Below are positions 33,311 to 42,700 of a DNA stretch of 64,000 nucleotides, in pieces. The stretch lies in contig JAFWFO010000024.1 of assembly GCA_017515635.1 (NCBI GenBank), positions 1-64,000 of the forward strand. The letters run 5' to 3'. The notes beneath the pieces are model-generated. The model was not told the DNA's origin. It was given only the letters and a program-made list of their open reading frames with translations, and ran no database searches. This stretch comes from Selenomonadaceae bacterium. GTDB lineage: Bacteria; Bacillota; Negativicutes; Selenomonadales; Selenomonadaceae. Within the stretch, counting starts at the first letter, position 1, and the number at the start of each line of letters is the position of its first letter. Both the position numbers and the translations under genes were made by a program.

Positions 33311-34735
33311 ATGGCAACCAAGAAAAAAACAATTCCGCAGGAACTCGGTATCAACGACCAGACGCCCCGCGAAATCGTCGAAGAACTTGACAAATTTATC
33401 GTCGGGCAGGACGAAGCTAAAAAATCCGTGGCAATAGCGTTGCGCAACCGTTGGCGCAGTCACAAACTCCCTGACGAAATGCGCGACGACGTTATCCCGA
33501 AAAATATTTTGATGATCGGTTCGACGGGCGTCGGCAAAACAGAAATTGCCCGCAGACTTGCGAAACTCGTCAAGGCACCGTTCATTAAAGTTGAGGCGAC
33601 GAAATTTACCGAAGTCGGCTACGTCGGGCGCGATGTTGAATCGATTATTCGCGATTTGGCACAAACTGCCGTGCGCATGGTTCGCAAGCAACGCACCGAA
33701 GAAGTCAAAGAAAAAGCCGCCGCCAACGCCATTGAACGTTTGCTTGACGTGCTTGTTCCGGAGCCGAAACGCTCACAAAATCCGTTGGGAAAACTTTTCG
33801 GCAACGCGGAGCCGGACAATCAAATCGAAGAAGAAGACACGTCAAAAAAACCCGGTCGCGAATTCGTGCGCAAACGTCTTAAGGCGGGCAAGCTTGAAGA
33901 CCAAGTTATTGAACTTGAAGTTGCAGACCGCGGCAAGCCGATGGTCGGAATGTTCAGCGGCTCCAGTCTCGAAGGCATGGGCGACAATCTTCAAGACATG
34001 GTCAGCAGTTTAATTCCCAAACGGATGCGCAAACGCAAAGTCACCGTCGCCAACGCCCGCAAAATTCTTGAGCAGGAAGAGGCCGAAAAACTTATCGACA
34101 TGGAAGAAGTTTCCGAAACCGCCGTTGAGCTTGCCGAACGTAGCGGAATTGTCTTCCTTGACGAAATTGATAAAGTCGCCGTCAAAGGTTCAAGTTCCGG
34201 CCCCGACGTGAGCCGCGAAGGTGTTCAGCGCGACATTTTGCCGATTGTCGAAGGTTCAACCGTCATGACGAAATATGGCCCCGTGAAAACGGATCACATT
34301 TTGTTTATCGCGGCGGGCGCATTCCACACCGCCAAGCCGTCGGACTTGATTCCCGAACTGCAGGGACGTTTCCCGATTCGAGTCGAGTTGAAGTCACTGC
34401 TCAAGGCGGACTTTGAAAAGATTTTGACCGAGCCGCAGAACGCGTTGTTGAAACAGTACAAGGCCTTGCTTCAAACGGAAGGGCTTGCGTTGGAATTCGA
34501 GGCGAGCGCGATTGAACGCATTGCCGACCTTGCCGAACACGTCAACGAACAATCCGAAGACATCGGGGCGCGGCGACTTCACACCTTGCTTGAAAAACTT
34601 TTGGAGCAAATTTCCTTCGAGGCTCCCGACATGGTCAAAGACGGCAAAACCGAAATCACAATCGACGCGGCTTACGTCGACGAACGCTTGAAGGACATCG
34701 CCAAAAACCGCGACTTGTCGCAGTTCATTCTGTAA
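33311..34735 (+). CDS. hslU: HslU ATPase subunit (ClpY)
   Basis: A 474-residue AAA+ unfoldase that feeds substrates to HslV. Motifs: [22 protein letters not shown] near the start, Walker [14 protein letters not shown], the pore-loop [12 protein letters not shown], Walker B VFLDEIDK, and sensor residues in [11 protein letters not shown] and [14 protein letters not shown]. The I-domain between is of normal size. ATG 33311 has CGGAGGACAAATTCT in front. codY, often next in Firmicutes, is not present; a terminator follows. Confidence 0.96.
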   Translation: MATKKKTIPQELGINDQTPREIVEELDKFIVGQDEAKKSVAIALRNRWRSHKLPDEMRDDVIPKNILMIGSTGVGKTEIARRLAKLVKAPFIKVEATKFTEVGYVGRDVESIIRDLAQTAVRMVRKQRTEEVKEKAAANAIERLLDVLVPEPKRSQNPLGKLFGNAEPDNQIEEEDTSKKPGREFVRKRLKAGKLEDQVIELEVADRGKPMVGMFSGSSLEGMGDNLQDMVSSLIPKRMRKRKVTVANARKILEQEEAEKLIDMEEVSETAVELAERSGIVFLDEIDKVAVKGSSSGPDVSREGVQRDILPIVEGSTVMTKYGPVKTDHILFIAAGAFHTAKPSDLIPELQGRFPIRVELKSLLKADFEKILTEPQNALLKQYKALLQTEGLALEFEASAIERIADLAEHVNEQSEDIGARRLHTLLEKLLEQISFEAPDMVKDGKTEITIDAAYVDERLKDIAKNRDLSQFIL

Positions 34736-34745
34736 GAAAAACTTT

Positions 34746-34777
34746 TCGTCGCTCACCAACGGGCGGCGATTTTTTTT
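34746..34777 (+). terminator. Terminator after hslU
   Basis: TCGTCGC (34746-34752) pairs with GCGGCGA (34763-34769), followed by eight T. Confidence 0.85.
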
Positions 34778-34791
34778 GTGCGACGACGTGT

Positions 34792-34797
34792 TATAAT
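34792..34797 (+). promoter_or_regulatory. Extended -10 promoter of the LRR gene
   Basis: TGTTATAAT: a perfect TATAAT with upstream TGn, 37 bases before the ATG. No good -35 box is visible. Confidence 0.5.
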
Positions 34798-34833
34798 CTG
34801 CGCGGCAAATTTTTTGCGAAGGAGGCGAACTAC

Positions 34834-36036
34834 ATGCAAAGCGGCACGTGCGGAAAAAATTTGCGCTGGGAACTCAACGGCGATACGCTCATAATCAGCG
34901 GCACAGGTGAAATGGAAAATTATCAGTGTGGTATCCGTAGCAGAACAGCCCCCGCACCTTGGTTCGATCTCAGCGGGTCAACAAAAAAAATTATTGTTAA
35001 TGACGGTGTCACGACTATTGGCAATTCAGCTTTCTATAATTTCACAAAAGTGACGGACGTAAAAATTCCAAATTCCCTTACAAAAATTGGCGATGGAGCT
35101 TTCTTTTATTGCTGGAGCTTGAAAGAAATACAACTTTCCGATAGCGTTTTGAAGATTGGCAACCGGGCTTTTGGGAGTTGCTGGGCTTTGATGTATGTCA
35201 CAATACCCAACAGCGTCGTCCATATTGATGATTGGGCTTTTAGTTCTTGTGAAAGCTTAAAGAGTGCTACAATCCCTGCTAACGTCCTGAAAGTTGGCGA
35301 ATCTGTTTTTGCAACCTGTTTGTCTCTCAAAGAAATTCATTATCCTGCGGGGCGCGGCTTTGAAAAAAATTTGTCGCAGGGCAACAACGCCAAGCTGATT
35401 CCGTACAATGTCGCGCCGCCCGTCAACAAACCGACACCGCAACCCGTCAAACCGACAACTCAAACAGTCGACGCGACGAAATTTTATCCCGTTCAGCCGA
35501 CGAAGCAACAACCGAAATTTTATCCCGTTCAATCGACAACAAAAACTGTCGCCGAAAAATTGACGTGGAGTTTCGCGGGCAAAACTTTGACCGTCGGCGG
35601 TGTGCGCGTGATAGAAAATTTTCCGTATGCGCAAATTCCGTGGCTCAAACACCTGCACGACATTCAACGAATTATCATCGGCAACGGCGTCGAAAAAATT
35701 TCCCCTCATGCCTTCGACGACTGCACGCGCCTTGAGATTCTGGAATTGCCCGCGAGCGTCAAGACAATCGGCGATATGGCGTTCAGCGTTTCTTTCTGCG
35801 GGTCGATCAACGGAATCAAAAATGTTTTTTGGTGCCTCGAAGACGGCGTACTTGTCTTGAAAAAAAATCCCGACGTATCGCCCGCCGCAGATTTTTCAAC
35901 GGGTTCGATCTCGTGGGTTTTCGCCGAAAAAAATATTCGCAGCATCAAAATTGAGGACGGAGTTAAACCGACGGGAAAATTTTTTGAGTGGATGGTTCAA
36001 AGATTTAACGGCAAAGAAATTTCCTTTGGCGAGTAA
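34834..36036 (+). CDS. BspA-type leucine-rich repeat protein (LRR_5), no signal peptide
   Basis: A 400-residue protein. Residues 1-30 (SGTCGKNLRWELNGDTLIISG) are the usual entry strand of BspA-like proteins. Residues about 50-185 hold five LRR_5 repeats of 23 residues (for example VTTIGNSAFYNFTKVTDVKI). A Pro/Gln/Thr linker follows with a duplicated KFYPVQ(P/S)T unit, then a second entry strand (LTWSFAGKTLTVGG) and one or two more repeats. No signal peptide, sorting motif or membrane segment is seen, so it may act in the cytoplasm or leave by another route. The first LRR block (about 34910-35340) is visibly richer in A+T than the flanks, suggesting transfer or recombination. Confidence 0.8.
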   Translation: MQSGTCGKNLRWELNGDTLIISGTGEMENYQCGIRSRTAPAPWFDLSGSTKKIIVNDGVTTIGNSAFYNFTKVTDVKIPNSLTKIGDGAFFYCWSLKEIQLSDSVLKIGNRAFGSCWALMYVTIPNSVVHIDDWAFSSCESLKSATIPANVLKVGESVFATCLSLKEIHYPAGRGFEKNLSQGNNAKLIPYNVAPPVNKPTPQPVKPTTQTVDATKFYPVQPTKQQPKFYPVQSTTKTVAEKLTWSFAGKTLTVGGVRVIENFPYAQIPWLKHLHDIQRIIIGNGVEKISPHAFDDCTRLEILELPASVKTIGDMAFSVSFCGSINGIKNVFWCLEDGVLVLKKNPDVSPAADFSTGSISWVFAEKNIRSIKIEDGVKPTGKFFEWMVQRFNGKEISFGE

Positions 36037-36086
36037 AAAATTTCGTCGGAAAAAGTTATCGCGTTGAAATTACGTTATCGCAATGC

Positions 36087-37319
36087 TCAAGTGCGGCGTT
36101 TGAGGTCGTCATTCGTGACGGCCTTTTTAAAGTTCGGTGATGTCGAGAAATCTGCCAATCGAATTTTCGGCGGCTCAAACAACATTGCGCGCAAATCCGT
36201 CGCCAAAACGTCAAGCAACAAAATTTTTTGCGGCGGCGTCAAAGTTCGCGTTCGTTCCGTGATGTCGCGGCGATTTAAATGTTTGGTGACTTTCGTGACG
36301 ACGGGCGCAGAAATTTTTTTCAACAAATTTCGTCCACGCTCATTGAACGCCAAAACTCTCGCGCAGGTTGCCCCGTCGAGTTCGGAAATTAATTCGCCCG
36401 TCACGTTAAGCAACGTGTGCAAAAGCAATCGGCGAATTCGGCTTTCGGTAAAACGTCGCCCAATGCACAGCGTCACCAGCTCCGAAAAATTTTTTGCCGT
36501 CGACGCGGCGTTGAGCAAACGGAATTCAAGCCCCTCCGTCATGCCGTAAATTTTTCGCAGATCGGCGGCGGTTGTCGTTAAAAGTTTCGTCAGCAACGGA
36601 CGGAACAAAAATTTTTCGTCGACAAACCCCGAAATTTTTTCGTCGCGAAGTGCCGTTAAAGTTTCGTCGTCAACTTGAATTTTTTGCCACGACGGTGACG
36701 GTTGCCGAATTGCGTTGCGAATTGCCGACGCGCTTGAAAATTCTTCGTGCAAATTTAAATCGTCGTAAGCCGCGCCGCGTCGCTCAATCAACAGCGGTGA
36801 AATTTTTTCGGGCAGGGCGCGCAGATATTCAATCGCCAAAATTGTGTTCGGTTGCCGCAAAAATTTTGCGTCCGTGTTAGTGACTTTAGCCAAAATTTTC
36901 GTGACTGCCGCCGCGTAGGAAATTCCCCGGGACATAAGCGCGTGCAGTTCGTCAGCGAAAAATTTTTCGTCGAAAGCAGAGGCCGCAAGTTTCAACGCCG
37001 ACAAGTCCACAACTTCCGCGCCGAATGCCAACGTGTCGATGACGCCCAAACTTTCGAGCAGACGAATTCCGCCGCGTGCAAAATCTTGAGCACTTCTGAC
37101 CGCCGCAACGAACGGCAATTCAAAGATTAAATCGACGCCGTTTGCAACCGCAAGCCGTGAGCGCGTCCACTTGTCCAAAATTGCAGGTTCGCCGCGCTGT
37201 GTGAAACTCCCGCTCATTACGGCAACAATTTCCGCGTCCGAAAATTTTTTAATCTGCGCGAGTTGATATGCGTGTCCCGCGTGAAAAGGATTGTATTCAG
37301 CAATTATCCCGACAGCCAA
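36087..37319 (-). CDS. tmcAL: tRNA(Met) cytidine acetate ligase
   Basis: A 410-residue nucleotidyltransferase-family enzyme (YlbM) that makes N4-acetylcytidine at the elongator tRNA-Met wobble base from acetate and ATP. The HxGH-type motif is in GIIAEYNPFHAGHAYQL; MSGSFTQRGEPAILDKW and ANGVDLIFELPF are strongly conserved family segments. TTG 37319 is chosen because GGAGG lies eight bases upstream. A second copy of this ribosome site and start (19-base direct repeat) lies 81 bases further up in the same frame. Confidence 0.9.
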   Translation of the reverse strand: MAVGIIAEYNPFHAGHAYQLAQIKKFSDAEIVAVMSGSFTQRGEPAILDKWTRSRLAVANGVDLIFELPFVAAVRSAQDFARGGIRLLESLGVIDTLAFGAEVVDLSALKLAASAFDEKFFADELHALMSRGISYAAAVTKILAKVTNTDAKFLRQPNTILAIEYLRALPEKISPLLIERRGAAYDDLNLHEEFSSASAIRNAIRQPSPSWQKIQVDDETLTALRDEKISGFVDEKFLFRPLLTKLLTTTAADLRKIYGMTEGLEFRLLNAASTAKNFSELVTLCIGRRFTESRIRRLLLHTLLNVTGELISELDGATCARVLAFNERGRNLLKKISAPVVTKVTKHLNRRDITERTRTLTPPQKILLLDVLATDLRAMLFEPPKIRLADFSTSPNFKKAVTNDDLKRRT

Positions 37320-37416
37320 AGTTTTCGCCTCCAAAAAAATTACTGAAACGTCTGAAAGTTGAGCGGCTTGACAAATTGGATGCAACGTCACGTTGCTCAA
37401 AGTTTTCGCCTCCAAA
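37317..37416. repeat. 19-base direct repeat carrying the tmcAL ribosome site
   Basis: CAAAGTTTTCGCCTCCAAA occurs at 37317-37335 and 37398-37416, 81 bases apart (27 codons, in frame). On the minus strand each copy holds TTTGGAGGCGAAAACTTTG, a ribosome site plus TTG start. The 62 bases between are not duplicated. Confidence 0.85.
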
Positions 37417-37435
37417 CTTTACGGAATTGTGCAAG

Positions 37436-37630
37436 TCAATCAGCGCGTCGCAAATCTGCAGGAAAATATTTTCGACAAGTAAGCGTCATCGAGCAGGCGT
37501 CGCGTTCCTTAATCATGCAAAGACGTTTGGCGTGCTTGTCGTAAGCCGTGGCGATAAAATTTTTCCCGTCGAATTTAATCACGTCGACGAGATCATAAGA
37601 CGCGCCGAAAAATTTATCAAAGTCGTTCAT
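37436..37630 (-). pseudogene. Short protein resembling a Ser/Thr-kinase N-lobe fragment
   Basis: A 64-residue reading frame from ATG 37630 (AAGGA upstream) to 37436. YDLVDVIKFDGKNFIATAYD followed by KHAKRLCMIKERD has the spacing of a kinase N-lobe: first beta strands, the missing Gly-rich loop, then an invariant-Lys strand ending MIKE. The remainder does not continue the kinase fold. It is probably a truncated remnant, or a small gene of unknown function. The similarity is my pattern reading and is weak. Confidence 0.35.
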
Positions 37631-37812
37631 GGCAGTTTCGTCCTTGCAAAAAATTTTTGTTCATATATCATATCAAAAAAAGGGGTGATTCGCTCGCCGA
37701 AAAAAATTTGTAGCGAAAAGAAGTTATCGACGCGCCGCAACTTTCGACAAAACGCCCGCACAAAAAAATTTCCCGCCTAAAGGATTTTCCGCACGCAAGT
37801 TGAATAATCTTT

Positions 37813-37860
37813 GCCGTAAAGCAAAACGGTCTTTATTTTTTTTGGCGCGGTAATTATAAT
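37813..37860 (+). promoter_or_regulatory. Hairpin with T-run and -10 box ahead of oadG
   Basis: Within the 270-base gap 37631-37900. GCCGT/ACGGT (37813-37830) is followed by CTTTATTTTTTTT, like a small terminator or attenuator. TATAAT (37855-37860) lies 41 bases before the oadG ATG with a weak TTTATT as -35. Otherwise I see no gene in the gap. Confidence 0.45.
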
Positions 37861-37900
37861 GTGGTAAGCTTTGCAAATAACATTCGAGGTGATTTTTTTT

Positions 37901-38275
37901 ATGGAACACTCTCCGGTTACGACGAATCCGTTGATTATCATGGTAATCAACATGACCGTCGTGTTTATCGTGCTCGTGTCGCTGATTTACTTGATAAAGC
38001 TGATTCACTTTATCGACCCGACAAAAGAGCCCGAAAAGAAACCCGAAGATGGCGTTGCGCCCGGCGAACCGCCGCTTACAGTGGTAAAATCTTCGTCGCC
38101 GCCGCCCGAACCCGAACCAGTCGAAGAGGGCATTAATCCCGAAGTCATTGCGGCAATTTCAGCGGCAATCTCGGCTTACGGCTTTTCGGGGCAAGTCAAG
38201 GCTGTGCGAATCGTCAATCACGAAGGAACACCTTGGCGCGCCTCTGCAAAATTCAACAATCTCAAACGCAAGTAG
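37901..38275 (+). CDS. Na+-translocating decarboxylase gamma subunit (OadG family)
   Basis: A 124-residue small membrane protein. One span lies at about 10-36 (LIIMVINMTVVFIVLVSLIYLIKLI), followed by a Pro/Glu-rich cytoplasmic linker and a C-terminal segment (NPEVIAAISAAISAYG, then VKAVRIVNHEG) typical of OadG/MmdD subunits. Gamma subunits hold the carboxyltransferase to the beta pump. ATG 37901 has GAGGTG upstream. The beta subunit gene follows after 18 bases. Confidence 0.8.
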   Translation: MEHSPVTTNPLIIMVINMTVVFIVLVSLIYLIKLIHFIDPTKEPEKKPEDGVAPGEPPLTVVKSSSPPPEPEPVEEGINPEVIAAISAAISAYGFSGQVKAVRIVNHEGTPWRASAKFNNLKRK

Positions 38276-38293
38276 AAAGGAGGGTGATCGATT

Positions 38294-39427
38294 TTGGAAT
38301 TTTTTAATGCGTTTGCCGTATCGCTTCAAGCGGTTTGGAACGACAGCGGCTTTTCGTCCTTCACCACGGGCAACGGTATAATGATTCTTGTCGGATTGCT
38401 GTTAATTTATATGGCGTTCGTCAAAGAATTTGAACCGCTGTTGCTCGGCCCGATTGCTTTCGGCTGTATTTTGGCGAACTTCCCGAACACAGGCTTTTTC
38501 GGCGAAGAAATGAACGTCATGAAGGCAATTAACTTCGGTATCACCAATGAAATTTTTCCGCCATTAATTTTCTTGGGCATCGGCGCAATGACGGACTTCA
38601 GCCCGCTTTTGGCTCGTCCGTCGACTTTGCTTTTGGGCGCGGCGGCACAAATCGGCGTGTTCGTTGCTCTCGGCGGCGCAATGGTTGTCGGCTTCAACGT
38701 TCATGAGGCGGCGGCTATCGGAATTATCGGCGGCGCGGACGGCCCCACATCAATTTATTTGTCGACGAAACTTGCCCCGCATTTGCTCGGAGCCATCGCG
38801 GTCGCGGCGTATTCTTATATGTCGCTTGTCCCGATGATTCAACCGCCGATTATGAAACTCATGACGACGCAGGCGGAACGCGAAATTGTCATGCAGGAAC
38901 TTCGTCCCGTCACGAAATTTGAGCGAATTGTTTTCCCGATTGTTTCGACGATTTTTATCAGCTTGCTTTTGCCGCCGATTGCCGCGTTGCTCGGTTGCTT
39001 GATGCTCGGCAATTTGTTCCGTGAATCGGGCGTCACCGACAGACTTTCGGACACCGCGCAGAATTCTTTGATTAATATCGTCACGATTTTCCTCGGCACG
39101 GGCACCGGCATGACCATGAGCGCGGAAAGTTTCCTGCGTGCGGATACTTTGCTGATTATCGGACTCGGTCTTGTCGCATTTATCGGCGGCACGGCCGGCG
39201 GCGTCCTCTTCGGCAAAATCATGTGCAAATTCACGGGCGGCGCAATTAATCCGCTTATCGGCTCGGCGGGCGTCTCGGCTGTCCCGATGGCGGCTCGCGT
39301 CAGTCAGCTCGTCGGCATGAAATCCAAACCCGGCAATTATCTTTTAATGCACGCAATGGGACCGAACGTCGCCGGCGTTATCGGCACGGCGGTTGCGGCA
39401 GGCACCATGCTTGCCATGCTCAAATAA
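38294..39427 (+). CDS. Na+-translocating decarboxylase beta subunit (OadB/MmdB/GcdB)
   Basis: A 377-residue protein with about nine to eleven membrane spans, which couples biotin decarboxylation to Na+ export. Conserved pieces: FLGIGAMTDFSPLLARP, the GIIGGADGPTSIY motif with its Na+-binding Asp, LGNLFRESGVTDRLSDTAQN, and INPLIGSAGVSAVPMAARV plus the end MHAMGPNVAGVIGTAVAAG. Starts at TTG 38294 with GGAGGGTGATCGATT upstream. The carboxyltransferase alpha subunit and biotin carrier are not adjacent, so the substrate (oxaloacetate, methylmalonyl-CoA or glutaconyl-CoA) is not known. Confidence 0.93.
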   Translation: MEFFNAFAVSLQAVWNDSGFSSFTTGNGIMILVGLLLIYMAFVKEFEPLLLGPIAFGCILANFPNTGFFGEEMNVMKAINFGITNEIFPPLIFLGIGAMTDFSPLLARPSTLLLGAAAQIGVFVALGGAMVVGFNVHEAAAIGIIGGADGPTSIYLSTKLAPHLLGAIAVAAYSYMSLVPMIQPPIMKLMTTQAEREIVMQELRPVTKFERIVFPIVSTIFISLLLPPIAALLGCLMLGNLFRESGVTDRLSDTAQNSLINIVTIFLGTGTGMTMSAESFLRADTLLIIGLGLVAFIGGTAGGVLFGKIMCKFTGGAINPLIGSAGVSAVPMAARVSQLVGMKSKPGNYLLMHAMGPNVAGVIGTAVAAGTMLAMLK

Positions 39428-39447
39428 CCTGTGCGTCAAAAATTTCA

Positions 39448-39485
39448 AAGCGGACATCCTAAGCAATGCCCGCTTAATTTTTTAA
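39448..39485 (+). terminator. Terminator after oadB
   Basis: AAGCGG (39448-39453) pairs with CCGCTT (39470-39475), extended by CAT/ATG, followed by AATTTTTTAA. Confidence 0.65.
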
Positions 39486-39661
39486 TCAAACGATAACGAA
39501 ACTTCGCCGCCGCGATTGGTTATAATAAGGCGCAAGAATTAAGGAACGCTTGATTTTCGACGATTTATTTTTCGGAAGAATACGCGTTTGATTGTGCGTT
39601 GCGAATCAATTACGCATTACGCATTACGAATTACGCATTGAATTTTCGGGAGGTGGGGCTA
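39486..39661 (+). promoter_or_regulatory. Leader/promoter region of the giant gene, with family B heptad repeat
   Basis: A perfect TATAAT at 39521-39526 is the best -10 box; the -35 position (GAAACT) is poor. ATTACGC, ATTACGC, ATTACGA, ATTACGC, ATTG at 39609-39640 is the second copy of the family B heptad repeat (see 24049-24080). GGGAGGTGG at about 39648-39656 is a strong ribosome site for the short ORF that follows. Confidence 0.4.
39609..39640. repeat. Intergenic 7-bp-unit tandem repeat, family B, upstream of the giant gene
   Basis: Four heptamers plus ATTG. It matches the array at 24080-24049 (minus strand) at 30 of 32 positions and has the same orientation relative to the downstream gene. 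Confidence 0.85.
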
Positions 39662-39733
39662 ATGAGCGAACTTGCGGAATGTTTTTTAAGAAACGAAATG
39701 CGGCTCAGATTTTTGCGACTCAGGAGGCCTTGA
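39662..39733 (+). CDS. 23-codon short ORF in the giant gene's leader
   Basis: ATG 39662 to TGA 39733 encodes MSELAECFLRNEMRLRFLRL plus RRP, a basic peptide with five arginines in its second half. GGGAGGTGG precedes it at good spacing, a better site than most genes here have. It ends 32 bases before the giant gene. It could be a leader peptide that affects translation or RNA structure (GAGG and CCTC around the stop can pair), or a gene remnant. No homologue is known to me. Confidence 0.4.
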   Translation: MSELAECFLRNEMRLRFLRLRRP

Positions 39734-39765
39734 CCTCTACAATCACGGAAAGGAGACCAATTCTT

Positions 39766-42700
39766 ATGGATGAATTTATTTTCGACCTGCAACGGTTTGC
39801 CAACGCTGTCGTTTTGACGTGGGGAACACCATCAGGTGAATCAGAAGCAACTTTGCTGGCGGACGGCGTGAAAGTTGAAAAATCTACAGGCAACAACACC
39901 AACGCTTACACGCTCACGGGTGATTCGTATACTGTCGCTGAAGGCACAACGCTCAACCTTGACGCGCCGCTTCTTTTCACGGACACGACAACGCTAACCG
40001 TCAACGGAACAATCCAAGTCAACTCAAGCACAACAAGTTATGGAGATGGCTCGGCAGATGATTTCGTCATCGGTGTGAAAGCAGGCGGCAAGCTGACAAT
40101 CAACGGCAGCGGCACAATCGACGGCTCGACTGCTTATAATTCCGACAAGCACCTTAACTGCGCCGTGAAAGTCACCATTAAAGGCGACGCAACATCTACC
40201 GAAAACGGCAACACGACGTTGACTGTTGGCGGCACCGTAAAGATTAAGGGCTACGAAAGCGGCATAAGCGGCAACGGCACACGCCACGGCACGACGATTA
40301 CAATAAACGGCGGCGAAATTTCGGCAACCGCGACGCCTGATATAAGTGGCGATGGAACTCAAAGCACGGGTATTTATAACCCGCAGGACGGCATACTCAC
40401 AATCACCGGCGGTACAATCACGGGCAAGGGCTCCGGCGTCGAAATGCGTTCGGGCACGCTTAACGTCAGCGGCGGCACAATTTCCTCGACGGCAGAAAGT
40501 TACAGTACCGCAAAAAATAAAAGCTCAGCAAGCGGTGCAACAACCACGGGCGCGGGCATTGCCATTGCTCAGCACACGACCAAAAAAGAAATCACCGCGA
40601 ACATCACGAGCGGCAACATTTCGGGCGTGGTTGCGCTTTCCGTCACCAATCCCGAAAGCAACGAGGCTACTGCGGGTGACGTTTCCGTTGACATCAAAGG
40701 CGGCACGTTCGAAAGCACGACCGGAGGAATCGCAATCGTCAACACCGACACACGCACAGAAGAAATCGACACTTCAAAAGCGACTGTCACCGGCGTGTTA
40801 TTGACGTGCGAAAAATCCGAAACTGACAACGACGGCAAACTTAAAGTCACGAATGCCACGCTCAGCGGCACGGGCGAAATTGAACTTGCCAAAGGCAGCA
40901 CGATTGTCTTCGGCGGTAAGACGTTCACTTTGTCGGAAAAAGCGGAAGTCACCGTAACAAGCGACACTGAAATTACAATCGGCAATACAACATTCACCAT
41001 TTCGGATAATGACGATGTCGTTGCCACTACGGGCAGTGCCAAATTTGTTGCCGCTGCGGATACAATCACAATCGGTGCGGACGGAGCTTTGACGACGGCT
41101 AACCAATGGTACAAAGTCATAGCTGTCGACGGAATGCTTGAGCTTGCCCCAACAGATTTTGGCACTACCGACGGATACAAAGGCAGTGTCGTAACGAGCA
41201 GCGACGGCAAGACGACATACGCCACGTTGACGACTAACGAAGGCGGCAAAACTTACTCTTTCGCGGGAACAGATAAGGCGTCGGCACTCACCGCAATTAC
41301 TTTGACCGGCTTCACGGACAAAAGCGTGGAGTTCGGCAATGTCGCGACGAGTACTTCAATTACGGTTGGCAGTACGCCGCAATTCACGGTTGACACTTCG
41401 GACTTTACTCTTGCAGTCGGTGCTGACGGCGGCGTTTCGGTCAACGGAAATGTCACGTTGAATGACGGCACGCTTGCCACTTCGGACAAAAACACAATCA
41501 CGGCGAATAACAAAGTAATCCAAGCCACGTCGGGCAACGGCATTACCGTTACCAACAACAACAATACTGTCACAATCGGCGGGCTTAATGCTGAGGACAC
41601 ATTCAAAGTAGGCAGCACGACCTACACGATGAAAAATCTCGGTGACACGCCCGTTGCTTACACTGGCAGCCAAATTCTCCTCGACGACGACAACAATACC
41701 ATTGCGGGCACTGACAGCATTGACGTTGCCACGCTTGAGGCGGCGACGGCTTATACCGTCAGCAACGTCAGCAACTTAGACATCAGAAATAATCCGACGG
41801 TTCCTGTCGTTGTCATCAGCAACAATAAGCTTGTCGTAAAACTCGAAAAAGACGGTACTGCTTACAAGTTGACATCCCTTACCGAAGAAAAAATTGACAA
41901 CTTCACGGTCAATATCGGAACCGGCTTTGTGGTCAACTTTGAGGAATTTACGTCGACGACCGCCCCGACAATTACGGCGAAGAGCGCGACTTTCACCGTC
42001 ACCCCGACTTCGGATACGCCTTTCACCGTCAATACCACGAGCTCTTGTGCGACTATCAACGATGCGTCCGCAATTGCTTTGACGACGGGAACAATCAACG
42101 CAACTTCGGGCGTCAAAATTACTGCGAGCGACTACACCGTCACGGCGGACACGGGCGCAACAATCACCGTCAGTAGCGACGGCAAAGTCGGCGGCATTGA
42201 CAACGCGAAAACCGATAAATTCACTGTCACCAAAGACGAAACACCGACAACTTATCAATACATTTCCGGCGACATCGGGCTTGCCACGACGAACGGCACG
42301 AACATCACGGGCATTGTCAAAACCGACAGCTTTAGCAAAAACACGCTCACGCTCGAAAACGTCGAAATCACGAATGTTATTGCTCCCACCGAGAAAGTTC
42401 TCGACCTGACGGCGACAAAACTTGCGGCAGGCGACTATACGGTTCTGAACAGCACAACCGCTAACAACATAACCAAACTTGCCACGCTCACTTACGTGGC
42501 GGCGACGGAAGGGGAGAATCCAACTTCCGCAACTTACGAGCTCAAGAAAGTTGCGAGCGATGTTGCAAGCAAAATTACTTCCGTCAACCTCAAAGACGCG
42601 GCGGCAACCGTCACGACAGATTTTGACACGAACGTCACCACGACAGCGACGACGGGCGGCACTTTCACCGTCAACACCCAAAAATTTGTCGGCACGACAG

